Positions 21,435 through 33,304 are shown, numbered from the stretch's first letter. The stretch: DNA of 64,000 nucleotides from Haberlea rhodopensis (GCA_907163345.1 CAJQUN010000035.1:2105973-2169972); one strand, 5' to 3'. A program made the numbers and translations. The notes: generated from the letters alone by a model not told the origin.

Positions 21435-22587
21435 TAAGTCACATAATCCTCCTACCCCCCTCCACGCACTGGCGCTCCGGCCGCGATCTGGCGAACTGGG
21501 TGCGCGTGCGCCGCACTAAGGCGACTTAAGAATTTCTAGTTCGCGCTTTAAGAATTTCTAGTTCGCGCAATAAGATTTTATAATTCGCGCACTAAGATTT
21601 CATAATTCGCTCACTAAGAATTCATAATTCGCGCATTAAGATTTATTAAGTCGCGCACTAAGTTACTAAGTCTTGTTAATCCTCCTTAATTCTCCGATTT
21701 TTTTTTTTTTTGTAATTCTAAAAAAAATCTCCGGTTTTGGGTTTAGATGAATTTTTATGATTTCTAGGTATTTCGGGTTGGTAAGAAAATTATATCATGT
21801 GGTAAATAGATAGATAATGAATCATGAAAAGGCATAATAACATATGAAAGATTAAAATATGTGATAAAAGAAAGTATGATAAATCTGTGATTTTGTAACA
21901 TTTTTGCGGAGTAAATAATAAAAATTTTGATATCTTAGTTTTTTGCATGAAAATTAATAAAATGAACTTTTATTTTTATTGAGTGAATTTAAATGTTTAT
22001 ATTAGTCATTTCATAAGGTAATAATATAAGTCTCCGAAAATAATATGAGTCATTTTTAATAAATTCATACTATTACCAAACATGTTGAAATAAATATGAA
22101 CAATTTGGTTTCATTTTTCAAATTCGTTATTTTATATCTTAAAAAAAAAAAAGCTTTAATACTTCATTTTCTTTTCTAAAATATATTTTTCGGGGAATCC
22201 TTACTAGACGAACGATCAAATACAAGATTCAGATTACGTTGTATGACTTGCTATAACATTTTGCAAAGCTGCAATGTTAGATCCTTCAAAAAAATCTAAT
22301 TTTAATGCTTTTTAAGAATGATAAAGCTGCAAACACCAAAGTTGTTAAGAACTTTATATTGTAAATTTGTAAATAATATAATAATAATGTGAGTTCGTTA
22401 AATATAATGTATATTATGTATGTTTAACTTCATTTCATCAGTGTGCATATATATATATATATTTATTTATTAATTTTTAATAGGCGCATTAAGGCGCACC
22501 CGCACTCAAATTTTTTGAAAATTGCCGCACTCGCGCATCCGCACCCGCATCCGCATCCGCTCACGCACCGGACTTATGTGATCTAGA
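21435..22587. mobile_element. hAT-like non-autonomous element with GCGCACTAAG subterminal repeats
   Basis: A perfect 8-bp direct repeat TCTCATAC lies at 21427-21434 and 22588-22595. Between them the ends share an imperfect inverted repeat: TAAGTCACATAATCC at the left, and TCACATAAGTCC read from the right. The left subterminal region (21500-21665) carries about eight copies of a TTCGCGCA-CTAAGAATTT-type word every 20-30 bp; the right (22480-22570) carries CGCACCCGCATCCGC words. The core is AT-rich and non-coding. It lies between the PsbQ-like gene's promoter and the P450 gene. TSD length suggests hAT; TIR quality is only fair. Confidence 0.6.
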
Positions 22588-22595
22588 TCTCATAC

Positions 22596-23117
22596 AATTA
22601 ATTATCATGTTAAAAAATTGTAATATTTAAGAGTAAAAATAAAATGACTTTCAAATAGAATATATGGGGACGAGACCCAAAAAGATTAATATTACAAATT
22701 CATCTTTCAAACACATTGAAGCGACATTAGAAGTCATTTACCTAGCTTCCTCCCCAGCAAGAACAAGGAATGATTGTGTAATTTCGAGGTGATAATCATG
22801 TATTTGCTGCAGAGCCTTAGTGATCATCTGCCACTACAGAAAGGTAATTACTTTTAGCATTAAACAAGCAGATTTGTAGCATAAGATTATACACTCTGTG
22901 ATTCTCACTATTCGCAGTGAACGATGAGTAAATTTCTTTATCGGAAATTTTTTTTGGGTGTCAATCTACTTTAAATTTTCTTTCCACTGCCAAAATATTC
23001 TCTGTGGCATTTGGCTCCTTTTTGGTCCAACTCTGATATGAATAATAAATTCAGACCAAATCTCTCTATGCATAAACTTGAATGAATGATTTCGTTAGAT
23101 GTCAATAAATGAATACA
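22596..23117. other. 3' flank of the P450 gene, no other gene seen
   Basis: AT-rich sequence downstream of the minus-strand P450 stop at 23118. It probably contains that gene's 3' UTR. No other coding signal was found. Confidence 0.4.
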
Positions 23118-25726
23118 TTAAGAAACTTGTGGGCGTCTTGAAACTGTAAGTTTCAATCCGTCCGCCATGGATAGAATTGTCATCATCCTGTATTTCACTG
23201 TATGCCCTGGAACCAATCTGAATTCATAGAATCTACACAAAATGGCAAGTGCCATTTTCATCTGTAGATATGCAGAGTCCTTCCCTAGGCATATCCTTGG
23301 TCCTGCCTGCATACAGTTGAATACTGTATTATCATGATGATTTATCAATCTGTCTTAAAATGATAATTTGGATAATTATTTCAGGAAAAGAATTAAGGGT
23401 TCCTTTTGTTAATCATTGATTATACTCCTCTTTTTAGCACATTGCTTGAATCAATTTTTAGGGCATTACGATAATCCCGTGTACCTGGAATGCGGTGAAT
23501 TTGAAAGGAGATATATTTTGGAAGATTCCATCTTTGATCCATCTCTCAGGGTTGAATGAAGCTGCATCTGCACCCCAATTGTACTCCATTCTTCCCATTG
23601 AGTACGGGACATACGTCACCATACCTCCAGCCTTTACTTTGGTTCCATCTGGTAAAACATCATCCTCTAAAATCCCTTTTGGATCCTGCAAATCAAATGT
23701 TTTACATTTATAATAGTTGTTAATGCTATTAAGTTGTGTTAAATTAACTGAGAAATACTTAACCTGAGGAACAGCTGGGTATAATCGAAGTGTTTCCGTT
23801 ATCACAGCGTGCAAGTAATACATTTTCCCTAATGAATCATAGTTCAAAAGCCCAGCAAATTGTGCTGCTCTCTGGTTGAATGATTCTTGATCCTCTTTGT
23901 GATACTTGTTTAATGAGACACCTTCTTCTTTTGCACGATCTTCTTCTAGTTTTTTTAATTCTAAGTAAAGTTTTTCAGTTACGTCTTCATGAGTCATTAT
24001 CATGTAGATCGCCCATGCAAGAGTTGTAGCAGTTGTATCCCGACCGGCTATAACAAAATTTAGGACAACATCTCTGAGGCTTTTGTCGTTCATGTTACTC
24101 TCAGGATCTTTGCTTAGCTCAATGAACCTTGAAAGTATGTCATGCTTGATCTAATAGTTTTCCAAAAGCCAAATAAAAAAATTGTGAAAATCAGAAGAGC
24201 GCCTCTATTGTGATTGTGACTAAGCTGAAATCTAGTTACCTTGTCATCTTTATTATTCCCTTTGGCTTCATCTATTTCTGCCTTCCTTGTCCTGATGACA
24301 GAGTATGTAAAATCATCGATTGTTTTAATGCTTTGATCAAGCATGGATTCGGATCCAACGTTAAAGAATTTCTGTACTTTCCACGAAGGGTCTATGAATC
24401 TAAGAGTCACTATCATGTTTGCTGTATCAAAGGCCTTTGCAAATTGATTCTCCGGTAACTCGGGAGCCAATGTGCCTATTTCCACCCCAAAACCAACCTT
24501 ACATATCGAGTCAAGGGTCATCCTCATCAAAAGATCCTGGAGAATGATAATTCTAAGCTCAAATTGTTGGATAATTTTGAATAAGTGTTCAAAACCAGAC
24601 TGATACGGGATCAATTTTGTGTGATCATACTTGAAGAATCAAATAATTTGATAGTTTGGGCTTGTAATTTCAATTATTAGTTTTCCATTTGAAAATCTTA
24701 ACCAAATGAGTTCTTGTCTTCAAGTGTTCATAATGTCCAAACATGATTATCTTACCTGCATGTCTACTTTCTGGTTATTGTAAGCTGATTGAGTTAGAAT
24801 TGCAAAAAGCTTTAGGCTATATTCTCTGAAAACCACAGTGCTGAAATCCCTCAAATTCTTGGAAGCAAATTCCAAGCTAGCTGTCTTTCTTTGTTTTCTC
24901 CAAAGCTCCCCATCAACGTTGAAAATGCCATCTCCTAGCAGGACTTCCATATATGAATGGTATGCTTCACCCTTCAAACAATATATATTTTCTTTGTAAA
25001 AGCATAAAGAAAGAAAGATGTTCTCAACGTTAGATAAAGCTTAGGTAAACATAAAAAATTATATATTCAACATGCACCACAACGGGCAAGATAGACCTAG
25101 CAGAAAAAAAAAGTGGTTGTAGTTGTTCATGTTAATAAATCATTAAACCTCTTGTATAATTTTGTTAAAAGTTTTCCGCGACACACAAAATTTGATATTG
25201 CGACCATTGTTTCAGTGAAAAACTCATTAGGAAATGTGAAAATAATACAGAAAAATTCTAGGGACAGTGTTAAAAAAGTTTTGCATTCAATTATATCTTT
25301 TGTCAGTCGAGATTCTTCCTTGTAGTCCTTTGTTTGGGATATGATCTGTGAGAATTCTGATAGATTTGGATCGATATTGATTAATGAAATCTGGTGAAAC
25401 TATAACTATTTTGTTGCTTTTAACATTTTCGGGAAAGTGACATTAAATGTTGAAACAAAATTTTACTTCACTACCTTCGGATAATTACTAAAGTTTGCCT
25501 TCAGCACATGCTCCACATTAGCTGGATCTGCAATGTATGTGTAAGTCGTGAATGGCATTGGCACGACTACTGTTGTAATTCATCAGTTGTTCGATGGAAG
25601 CTCCTAAAGCGGCCACGTTTTCGGACCTTTCGCATTCATCTGCTTCCATCTGTGGATGAAAATCCATGAAGCTAACATGCAAAAAAACACTACAAATATT
25701 CTTAAAAGGTTTCCCTCCTTTTCCAT
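23118..25726 (-). pseudogene. CYP704B: Cytochrome P450, CYP704B family (fatty-acid omega-hydroxylase type), exon 1 damaged
   Basis: Six minus-strand exons: 25726-25475, 24971-24756, 24536-24240, 24150-23764, 23685-23485 and 23306-23118; all GT-AG. Exons 2-6 are fully open and join in phase. Exon 1 starts MEKEGNLLRIFVVFF, the ER membrane anchor, then GPKTWP. There a base is missing in a T run (about 25605), giving a TAG, and further on about 41 nt are missing near 25575 compared with the family, after which the frame recovers (VPMPFTTYTYIADPANVEHV). Exon 4 has AGRDTTATT (I helix) and ETLRLYP (ExxR). The heme loop FQAGPRICLG spans exons 5 and 6. CYP704B1/B2 hydroxylate long-chain fatty acids for sporopollenin in anther tapetum. 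Length would be near 510 aa. Only two small lesions suggest recent loss, or a sequence error plus an allele-specific deletion. Confidence 0.85.
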
Positions 25727-26129
25727 GTTATATAATATGAAATGATCCTGAAAAATTAAATTGTCCTTTATTTAGTGGATGATTGGTTATATTAGTGGAA
25801 TAGTAGTTGGAGTATAGGTTCTTGAAATCGTTTTCTCGACAATATTTGCATGATTTAGCTAGGTGAAAGTCATATTCTTGGTGTCTCCAACCTAATTTAA
25901 TATTGGGCCAAAAAGTGTAAATTTGATTTCTTATCATTATCTCGTTCAGTTTTTTGTTTATTTACCACCCCCTTCTGAAAAATCCCCATTGTCAAACTTA
26001 AATATGGAATCAGTCCCCATGTCAGAAAAACTTAACTCAAACTCCCTACTGTCATTAAAATTTTTGTTCTAACTCCCTATTTTATTAAAATGACGATAAT
26101 ACCCCTCTACTAAAAGTTAAACTTCTATT
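25727..26129. other. Upstream flank of the P450 gene
   Basis: AT-rich; no second gene. TATATAA lies only a few bases before the start codon (25729-25735), too close to serve as its TATA box. From about 25960 the sequence becomes CCCCC/AAACTT-rich and leads into the minisatellite, so the native promoter may be short or displaced. Confidence 0.35.
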
Positions 26130-27390
26130 TTGAGAAATCATTACAATCGGTACAAAACCTATACAATTTTGGTACACGTTACAAATAAAATCAGTATGAA
26201 ATCTATACAATTTTGGTACAAGTTATACATAAAATTGGTATGAAAGCTATACTATTTTTGGTGATTATTACACGTGAAGTTGGTATGAAACATATACAAT
26301 TTTGGTACTAGTTACACATGAAGTTGGTATGAAACCAATAAAATTTTGGTAATAATTACACATGAAATTGGTATAAAATATATACTATATTCGGTATTTA
26401 TTACACGTGAAATTGGTATGAAACCTATACAATTTCGGTACTAAATATACATAAAATTGGCATAAAACCTATACAATTTTGGTAATAATTACGAATAAAA
26501 TTGGTACGAAACTTAGACTATTTTTGGTACTTGTTACATATGAAATTGGTATAAAATCTTTACAATTTTGGTACTAGTTACACATGAAATTTGTATGAAA
26601 CCTATAACAATTTTGGTACAAGTTATACATGAAATTGGTATGAAACCTATATTTTTTTCGGTACTTACTACACATGAAGTTGGTATGAAACATATACAAT
26701 TTTGGTACTTATTACAATTGAAGTTGGTATGAAACATATACAATTTTGGTACTAGTTACACGTGAAGTTAGTATGAAACCTATACTATATTCGAAACTAA
26801 TTACACGTAAAGTTGGTATGAAACCTATACAATTCCTGTACCAACTATGCATAAAATTGGTATGAAACCCATATAATTTTGGTACTAATTATGAATAAAA
26901 AAAGTACGAAACTTATTCTATTTTCGGTACTTATTACAAATGAAATTGGTATGAGATCTTTACAATTTTGGTACTATTTACACATGAAATTGATATGAAA
27001 CATATACAATTTTGGTACAGTTATACATGAAATTGGTATGAAACATATACAATTTTGGTACTTATTACACTTGAAGTTGATATGAAACATATACAATTTT
27101 GGTACTAGTTACACGTGAAGTTGGTATGAAATCGATACTATATTCAAAACTTATTACACGTGAAGTTGGTATGAAACCTATACAATTTCGGTACTAAGTA
27201 AACATAAAATTGGTATGAAATCTATATAAATTTGGCACTAGTTACACGTGAAGTTGGTATGAAACCTATACTATATTCGAAACTTATTATACATAAAGTT
27301 GGTATGAAACCTATACAATTTTGGTACTTAGTATACATAAAATTGGTACTAAACCTATATAATTTGGGTACTAATTATGAATGAAATTGG
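26130..27390. repeat. AT-rich minisatellite, 44-45 bp unit, about 28 copies
   Basis: TTGGTATGAAAC-type words recur at steps of 44-45 bp (for example 26237, 26282, 26326, 26370, 26415, 26459), each followed by CCTATACAATTTTGGTACTAGTTACAC. Units diverge by a few substitutions and vary between ACGTGAAG, ACATGAAA and ACATAAAA. About 1260 bp of this unit give roughly 28 copies. ORFs called here (for example 26534-26743, minus) are translations of the repeat. Confidence 0.93.
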
Positions 27391-27942
27391 TGGTTAATGC
27401 GGATATCCGATACTTGACCGTGAAGTTTTTTGCAGTATCGGTGCAACATAGATATTTATAGTGTTGAATCTAGTGGTTAATGCGCGTTAAATCCGGGATA
27501 CGATTTCCCCTGATCGTGGCATTATTGACTTCAGAAGTGTCCGATAGATCCGCGCGACGCACGTTCGTCCACGCCCGTTAATTATCAATTATTCTCGATT
27601 TTATCGCTATAGGTTTGACCAGTAAATTGAGCATGTGTTGATCTCCTCGGGCATCCCGTGTTCGGGGTTCTGTGTTCGGGGTATTTCTTGTTCGGCACTT
27701 ATATGAGATTTTACCTTAAGAAACATATTCATCCTATGACATCAATATATATAATCAAAAAATTTGAAACTCGCTCTTCCACAAATAGTAATAAAAACAA
27801 TCAATCCAATTTCCTTCATAAAAATTGCCTCAAATCATCGTTTATTTATAATTATTTCACACTCAATGTTCTCAATGAGCAAAATTAAGGCTCGTGACAA
27901 AAAGAGGGGAAAAGGTTTCTTCACCTTAATGTTGAAGAAATG
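27391..27942. other. Spacer, no gene seen
   Basis: A less AT-rich stretch around 27395-27680 (CGATACTTGACCG, GATCCGCGCGACGCACG, repeated GTTCGGGG) has no recognisable coding potential or element borders. It ends at the copia LTR-like sequence starting 27943. Confidence 0.35.
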
Positions 27943-29091
27943 TTGGGTTTTGGAAACTTGAATAATCTTGGTTTTGATGTTAACAAAACTTGTTATTATG
28001 TTGTTAACATAATTCATTAAGTGTGCAGTGAATAGATCATGATTAAGAGCTTGATGAATTACAAAGAAGTAGCTTGAAAATATCAAGCTGAACCAAGACT
28101 GAAATACTGGCAGAGCGGATTGTTTCGATCATATCTCATAGCTCGGATATCGAAATGGCTTGCTTCCAAAGAGGTTGAACAACCAACTCAAAATACTAAA
28201 AGTCATATATTACAATAGAATGGCTAGTTCATATGTTATCAAGGAGAAAAGACGCCTAGAAGATCAAGCTGGACCGCGAAGAAACAAGCTATTACAGCAT
28301 GCGATTGTCAGTCAGTTGGACATAACTCTTATCTCGCTTACCGGAACGAGACGATTCAGTCTGGGTTGGAAAGCTAAGAAGAATACCTACAAGTCATCTT
28401 CAGGAGTTGAGAGCTGAATCAGAGTTTAAGAATGCCAAAAAATGTCTGCAAGTTGATGGTTTTGCTGCTGAAACATGGAATGTTTCAGCATTCGCATGGT
28501 CTGGTATATCGAGCAGCCCGACCTCATACAAACTCGGAATCGAGTGATTCTTGATTCTTTGGAAAGCCAAGACAAAGAGCTACAACTTTCATGTTCATCA
28601 CTTAGCCCAGAAATCAATGAATCAAGAGCTACAAGAAACAGATCGGAAGAGCAAGTTTATAAAACTGTTTTGTATCAAGCTTGTCTTGCACCAGACTAAT
28701 CCGACCAAGACTGATCTGTCGAAGCTGATTGTTCAAGCTGATCCGGCCAGACTGATTTGTCAAAGACTGATCTGGCTAGTCCGATCCGAAATACAAAAGT
28801 AGCCCATAAACCAGAATATGATCGTTGCAAGCTCGGGAATCGTACAAAACCTTGTCCAATGGGCATATTCTTGTGTCTAACGTTCAAATCATTGTTTGGC
28901 CTATAAATACAAGTCTTGGAAGCTCAAATAACTTGATTGAAGATCAATCCAAGTGAGATTAAAGAGAACCCATTTGGGGATTCAAAATGGACAGTTTAAG
29001 AGAGAAGACAAGCTTAAATGAGAGCAAGCCCATATTCTTAGGCACACTTTTCTTGCTGTATCAGATCCATTGAGGGATCATTTGTGCCAGC
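27943..29091 (+). mobile_element. Copia LTR fragment, plus orientation
   Basis: Begins TGTTGGGTTTTGGAAACTTG, a start typical of Tork-type copia LTRs. It runs through a CTATAAATAC promoter box at 28901-28910 and a purine-rich GAGATTAAAGAGAACC. It is cut at 29091 by the oppositely oriented LTR beginning at 29092. No matching primer site or coding region follows, so it is an LTR remnant. Its true 3' end was not located; sequence near 30880 (GCATCTGTGCC) might be its continuation. Confidence 0.6.
28901..28910 (+). promoter_or_regulatory. TATA box in copia LTR fragment
   Basis: CTATAAATAC on the plus strand sits about 190 bp before the point where this LTR is cut, the usual place for the U3/R promoter. 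Orientation agrees with the LTR start at 27943. Confidence 0.6.
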
Positions 29092-29800
29092 TGTTGGAAC
29101 AGAAGAGGGTGGGTGAATGAGGTTCCTTGGCTACTTTAGCTTTTTAAAATGAATTTGCAAAATAATTGAGTTTGCGCTGCGGAAGCCTTAAGTCAATCGA
29201 TAAATAAATAAAATGAATAAATAAATAAATGCGTAAATAATAAAGCGATAAAAGACAAGAGAATTTGTTATAGAAGTTCGGCGATGAATCGCCAACATCT
29301 CCTCTTCCCAGCTAGATAACTTCCAACCGAGGTTCCACTAGAACGAATGATCTTGGCCTTGAGGGCTGCAAGTTAGCCACAATACAACTCTTCCCGAGTA
29401 CACAAAGCTCTTCACGAGCACCACACTCTCCACGAGTCTTCTTGGCCTTAAGGGCTCTAAGGATAGCCAACACAAAACTCTTCCCGAGTTACCAACCTCT
29501 TCACTAGTCTTCTTGGCCTTAAGGGCTCCAAGGATAGCCACAACACACGCACCAACTTTACTTGTTGATGACTTTACAATTTCCAACTAGCGTCGGTGTT
29601 GGAGGACCTTACAAATAAAACAACAACACCTTTACGGTGTAACAACACGAAGAAACCAAGACTCTCACAAAAGAAAAGAATCAGAAACTCTAATACAACA
29701 CAAATGTCTGGAGATTGCAATGCTATATGAAATTTGAATAAGCAAAGCTTTGTTGAAGTTTGTAGACTTGTTTCTTATCTTCAAAATGCTCCATAGCATC

Positions 29801-29810
29801 CATATTTATA
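29801..29810 (-). promoter_or_regulatory. TATA box in minus-strand copia LTR
   Basis: TATAAATATG read on the minus strand, about 530 bp after the LTR start at 30336. It supports the minus orientation. The palindrome array (29874-30160) lies just upstream of this box in transcription direction. Confidence 0.6.
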
Positions 29811-29873
29811 GTGTAGGAGGCCCCCAAGGTTCCTACTAGCCGTTGCTACACATAAGGCTGAAATCACTCCTCG

Positions 29874-30160
29874 ATCGCCTCGGACATCGCCTCGGGCGAT
29901 CACCATCGCCGCGCCCCAACGGTCACCAGAATGCACGCATAACCTCAGGCGATCAATTCCACAAATCAATGCCGTAGCCTCAGCTGCTCCAAATCTTTCA
30001 TCGCCTCAGGCGAAGCATCGATCGCCTCAGGCGATCAGGCCATCGCCTCGGGCGAACTCCCCCTGCGCGCGAGCCTCGGCGTCGCCTCCTTCGATGTGCG
30101 TGGCGATGCCTACCTGGCTGCCATCGCCTGGGGCGATAGTCACCATCGTCTGGGGCGATC
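29874..30160. repeat. Array of ATCGCC-N3-GGCGAT palindromes at ~21-bp register in copia LTR
   Basis: About ten full or partial copies of a 15-bp palindrome of the type ATCGCCTCAGGCGAT or ATCGCCTCGGGCGAT. Copy starts at 30000, 30021, 30042, 30081, 30123 and 30145 give steps of 21, 21, 39, 42 and 22 bp; further copies lie at 29874, 29886, 29905 and about 29939. The DNA between copies is not repeated, so this is not a simple tandem duplication. The stretch is much more GC-rich than the rest of the LTR. Confidence 0.85.
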
Positions 30161-30880
30161 CAGACCAGAATATGCACACTTGATTTTCTTCAATTAATTC
30201 ACTTTTCAACTAATAAATCTGCACACTAAGTAGACCAATTAGTATAACAAACACAAGTTTTGTTGATCATCAAAACTCAAAAATAATCCGAGATAAATTA
30301 AAGCATTAAACACAACCATGCGTTTAAGGCTCAACAATCTCCACCTTTTTGATGATCACAAAACTTGATAAACTTGAATATGTAATATGCATGAAATGTG
30401 AGTAAACATGACTCCCCCTTAACAATTGCATAGCACATACAAAATTACCAAGTTAAGCAGAGGGTAAACAACTCTCCCCCTCACACCATGTATACAAAAG
30501 CTCTCCCCATCAAACTATGCATGAATTAAGTTTCAAGTTTATCACAGAATTCTCCCCATTTTTGTAATAATCAAAAAACACAAAATTCAATTAAACATAG
30601 CATAATTATATGTTGACACATAGCCATATTTTAACAATTTACACATATTCCTCATCAAGCATGTAATAAGCATAACAAGCCTAAGATTAAATCATTGAGA
30701 GAAACAACAAACATGCGTTTAAGACAAATAACAATGAATTCTAAATGTGCAAAATGTGTATATATTCTACCAAGAGTTCATGCACTCATACCTATAATAC
30801 AATTGTTGACAATTGAAGAAATCAAGGAACTTATTGACTAACACTTGAGTGAGTGTTTAATTCCTAAAGAAGATTAATGT

Positions 30881-32604
30881 AGGAGAAGCAGTGAGGTTGC
30901 ATCTGTGCCGTAACAAAATATTTTGTTGGGAATGTTTATTTAATTTCTGATACTGTTGAATTAAATAAATTTTATTTCAATTTTTTTTTTTTGCATTGCT
31001 GAATATATTAGTCCCTAGATTTTAATTTATTTTTTTGTTCCCACCGCACATCCATGATTCCGGTAGAGGCGGGGCGTCACATTTATGAACAGATTTATAA
31101 TTTAAGTTGAGGAGGCAAAAAATAATGACATAAAAAATTAGGAGAAACAATTTTTAGGGTGACAGAATGCAATTTTAGGGGATAATTCAAAAAATAATAA
31201 ATTTGAGGCAGGGTACTTGTTCTCCCTTACCTTCACTTGCGTCTGCCCCTGTACACAGCAACCTTCTGTTCAATTATTTATAATTATGTGAAATACATAT
31301 CATAGATGTATGTCTTAGTTGATTGTTAAATAATCAATGATCCAACTCCAATTTAATGAATAATCTCAGTTCACATAATGCAATTCTTATTATCATTTCA
31401 ATTAGTAAATCACTGTTTGGGAATTTAATTTAATATAATTTTCCAGCGAGTCGGTAGCAACTTAATTATTGGCCCCTTCCTTTTGCTTGTGATTACCCGT
31501 GGGAATCATGCATGTTCTGATCACTTCAGAATTAAATGACCTGTTTTTACACCACGTTCTGAAAATAACCAAAAAATAAATCATTATGTATATTTATTTA
31601 TTTATTTATATGTGTATATAACCAAACAATTATTAAATATTTAATTATGTGATATATTCATTTTTGACTTTCATCGATTTTTACTGACATTTATATACTT
31701 TAAAATTTTAGTGGTATATAATCTAGACTTTTATTTACTTCATATAAGTAACGATATCCAAATATTTTCGTAGAGTTTTAAAAGGTCGGGTGATATTCAA
31801 ATTTGATTTTTTAAAAACTCCATAAAAGTCTATTGTATCCAAAATTTTAGTAAATTTACGATGACTTATAAAATTCTGTAGTACAACTTCTGAAGCACTA
31901 TGTTCAATAAAAAACATAAAAAACTCTCTCCCACATACCCTTAAGATTTGGATTGACTTCTAATTTAAAACTCCCTCTCTCTCTCTTTTCGACGGGGATG
32001 AAGAGATCAGTCGGGGAAGAACACATAAATGAGAGGACGTTAAATTCAAAAATCATTTATGGTGTTTCATCTTTTGAAATAAAAAATCATAATTAACTGT
32101 ATATCATTTGTATCATATTATAGTATTAAATAAATAGTATAGATAAAAAACAAAACATAAACTTTCTTTTCACATTCCTACAAAAAGAATGTTTTATAAT
32201 GTGGATTAAAAAATCCACACGAAGAAAAAGTTATGCACGGAATCAGTTGGTTTAAATGTCATATTTACAAATATCTAAAATATTGTAATAAAATTTCACA
32301 TTATTCTATGAAAAAGTATACAATCTATAAAACCCTTTCTTGTAAATCTATATGGTTATATAAAAGTCAGTAGAAATCTTTCAATAAAATTAATAACATA
32401 AAATAAGTAAAAAATAAACAATCCAAAATAATGTTATCAACAATTATTAAGTATTTATATACTTTCTTGTGAGAATTTTAAGCAACAAGAGAACATGACT
32501 CAAATTCGATTGCACATATGATATTTGTAACAACATTATTCAACGTCAAAAAACGTTCAAAGCCTCAATATCAGTGAAATATAATTTATTTATGTTCAAT
32601 AAAT
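30881..32604. other. AT-rich spacer, no gene seen
   Basis: No conserved frame. A segment at about 31050-31250 (GAGGCGGGGCGTC ... GTCTGCCCCTG) has GC-rich words at both ends around an AT-rich core, possibly a small hAT relic, but without a clear duplication. The rest is poly-A/T rich with short ORFs only. Confidence 0.4.
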
Positions 32605-33296
32605 CAAGGGGCGGAGCGAGGGGTGCGCAGGAGACAGCCGCACACCCTAGCTAACACATTTGTAATATATATGATATATTAATATTATACCAAAATCATT
32701 GTGGAACAGTGGTTTGAACTTTGCTTTGTCAAGCAGGTATACCAAAATCATTGTGGAACAGTGGTTTGAACTTTGCTTTGTCAAGCAGGTGATGCAAGTT
32801 CAAAACTTTTCTACTATACAACCCACCATCTCTCATTATTTACCTGCAGTTTATTTTTTTTATTAAAAAGTTCAGTGAAAAATGATAAATAAACTTTTTT
32901 TTTATTATTAAAACTATTAAACATGATAAATAAACTTATTTTTTTTATCAAAATTATTAAACATGATAAATAAGTTAATAAATAATGATTTATATTTTTC
33001 TTTATTTACTCAAATTTAGTTATTTATAATTGGATTACCATGATTAATTTGTTATTTTTGAAAATTCGATTGCTAAGAATTATATTTGGGATGAAATAAT
33101 ATTTTTAGATAATTTATTTTATGTTATAGTTTTTTATTATATTAATTATTTTTTATCATCATTTTTTTATTAAAATATATGTACAATTTATTATTTTCTA
33201 CATCTATGTTAATTAAATATTTATATATTTTTTGATAATTAGATATTTGAATATTTTATTTTCGCCTCCCTAATTTTTTTTCCTTGCTCAGCCAAT
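32605..33296. mobile_element. hAT-type MITE (GGGGCGGAGC family)
   Basis: A 692-bp element begins CAAGGGGCGGAGCGAGG and ends CCTTGCTCAGCCAATG, imperfect inverted repeats of the widespread plant type with GGCGGAGCCA-like ends. Flanks CAATAAAT (32597-32604) and GAATAAAT (33297-33304) match at 7 of 8 positions, consistent with an aged hAT duplication. It contains a 52-bp tandem duplication and an AT-rich core, and no ORF of note. Confidence 0.65.
32687..32790. repeat. 52-bp tandem duplication
   Basis: Two identical adjacent copies, 32687-32738 and 32739-32790, each starting ATACCAAAATCATTG and ending CAAGCAGGT. Perfect identity suggests a recent duplication inside the older MITE. Confidence 0.95.
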
Positions 33297-33304
33297 GAAT
33301 AAAT

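Larger units (their letters stand above)
29092..30880 (-). mobile_element. Copia 3' LTR plus 3' internal fragment, minus orientation
   Basis: The LTR (29092-30336, 1245 bp) starts TGTTGAGCC and ends CTGTTCCAACA on the minus strand. The tract AAAAAGGTGGAGAT (30337-30350, minus) directly precedes it, the classic polypurine tract of copia elements. A TATAAATATG box lies at 29801-29810 (minus). Beyond the tract, 30351 to about 30880 is non-coding with several GGGGAG words on the minus strand, like the 3' untranslated part of such elements. No pol or 5' LTR remains, so the element is truncated. No duplication was found. Confidence 0.7.

Noticed and set aside
26534..26743. 69-aa minus-strand ORF
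   Set aside because: Translation of the 44-45 bp minisatellite.
32700..32830. tRNA-like or SINE promoter boxes
   Set aside because: Weak box-like words only, within a MITE and without an A-tail or cloverleaf.
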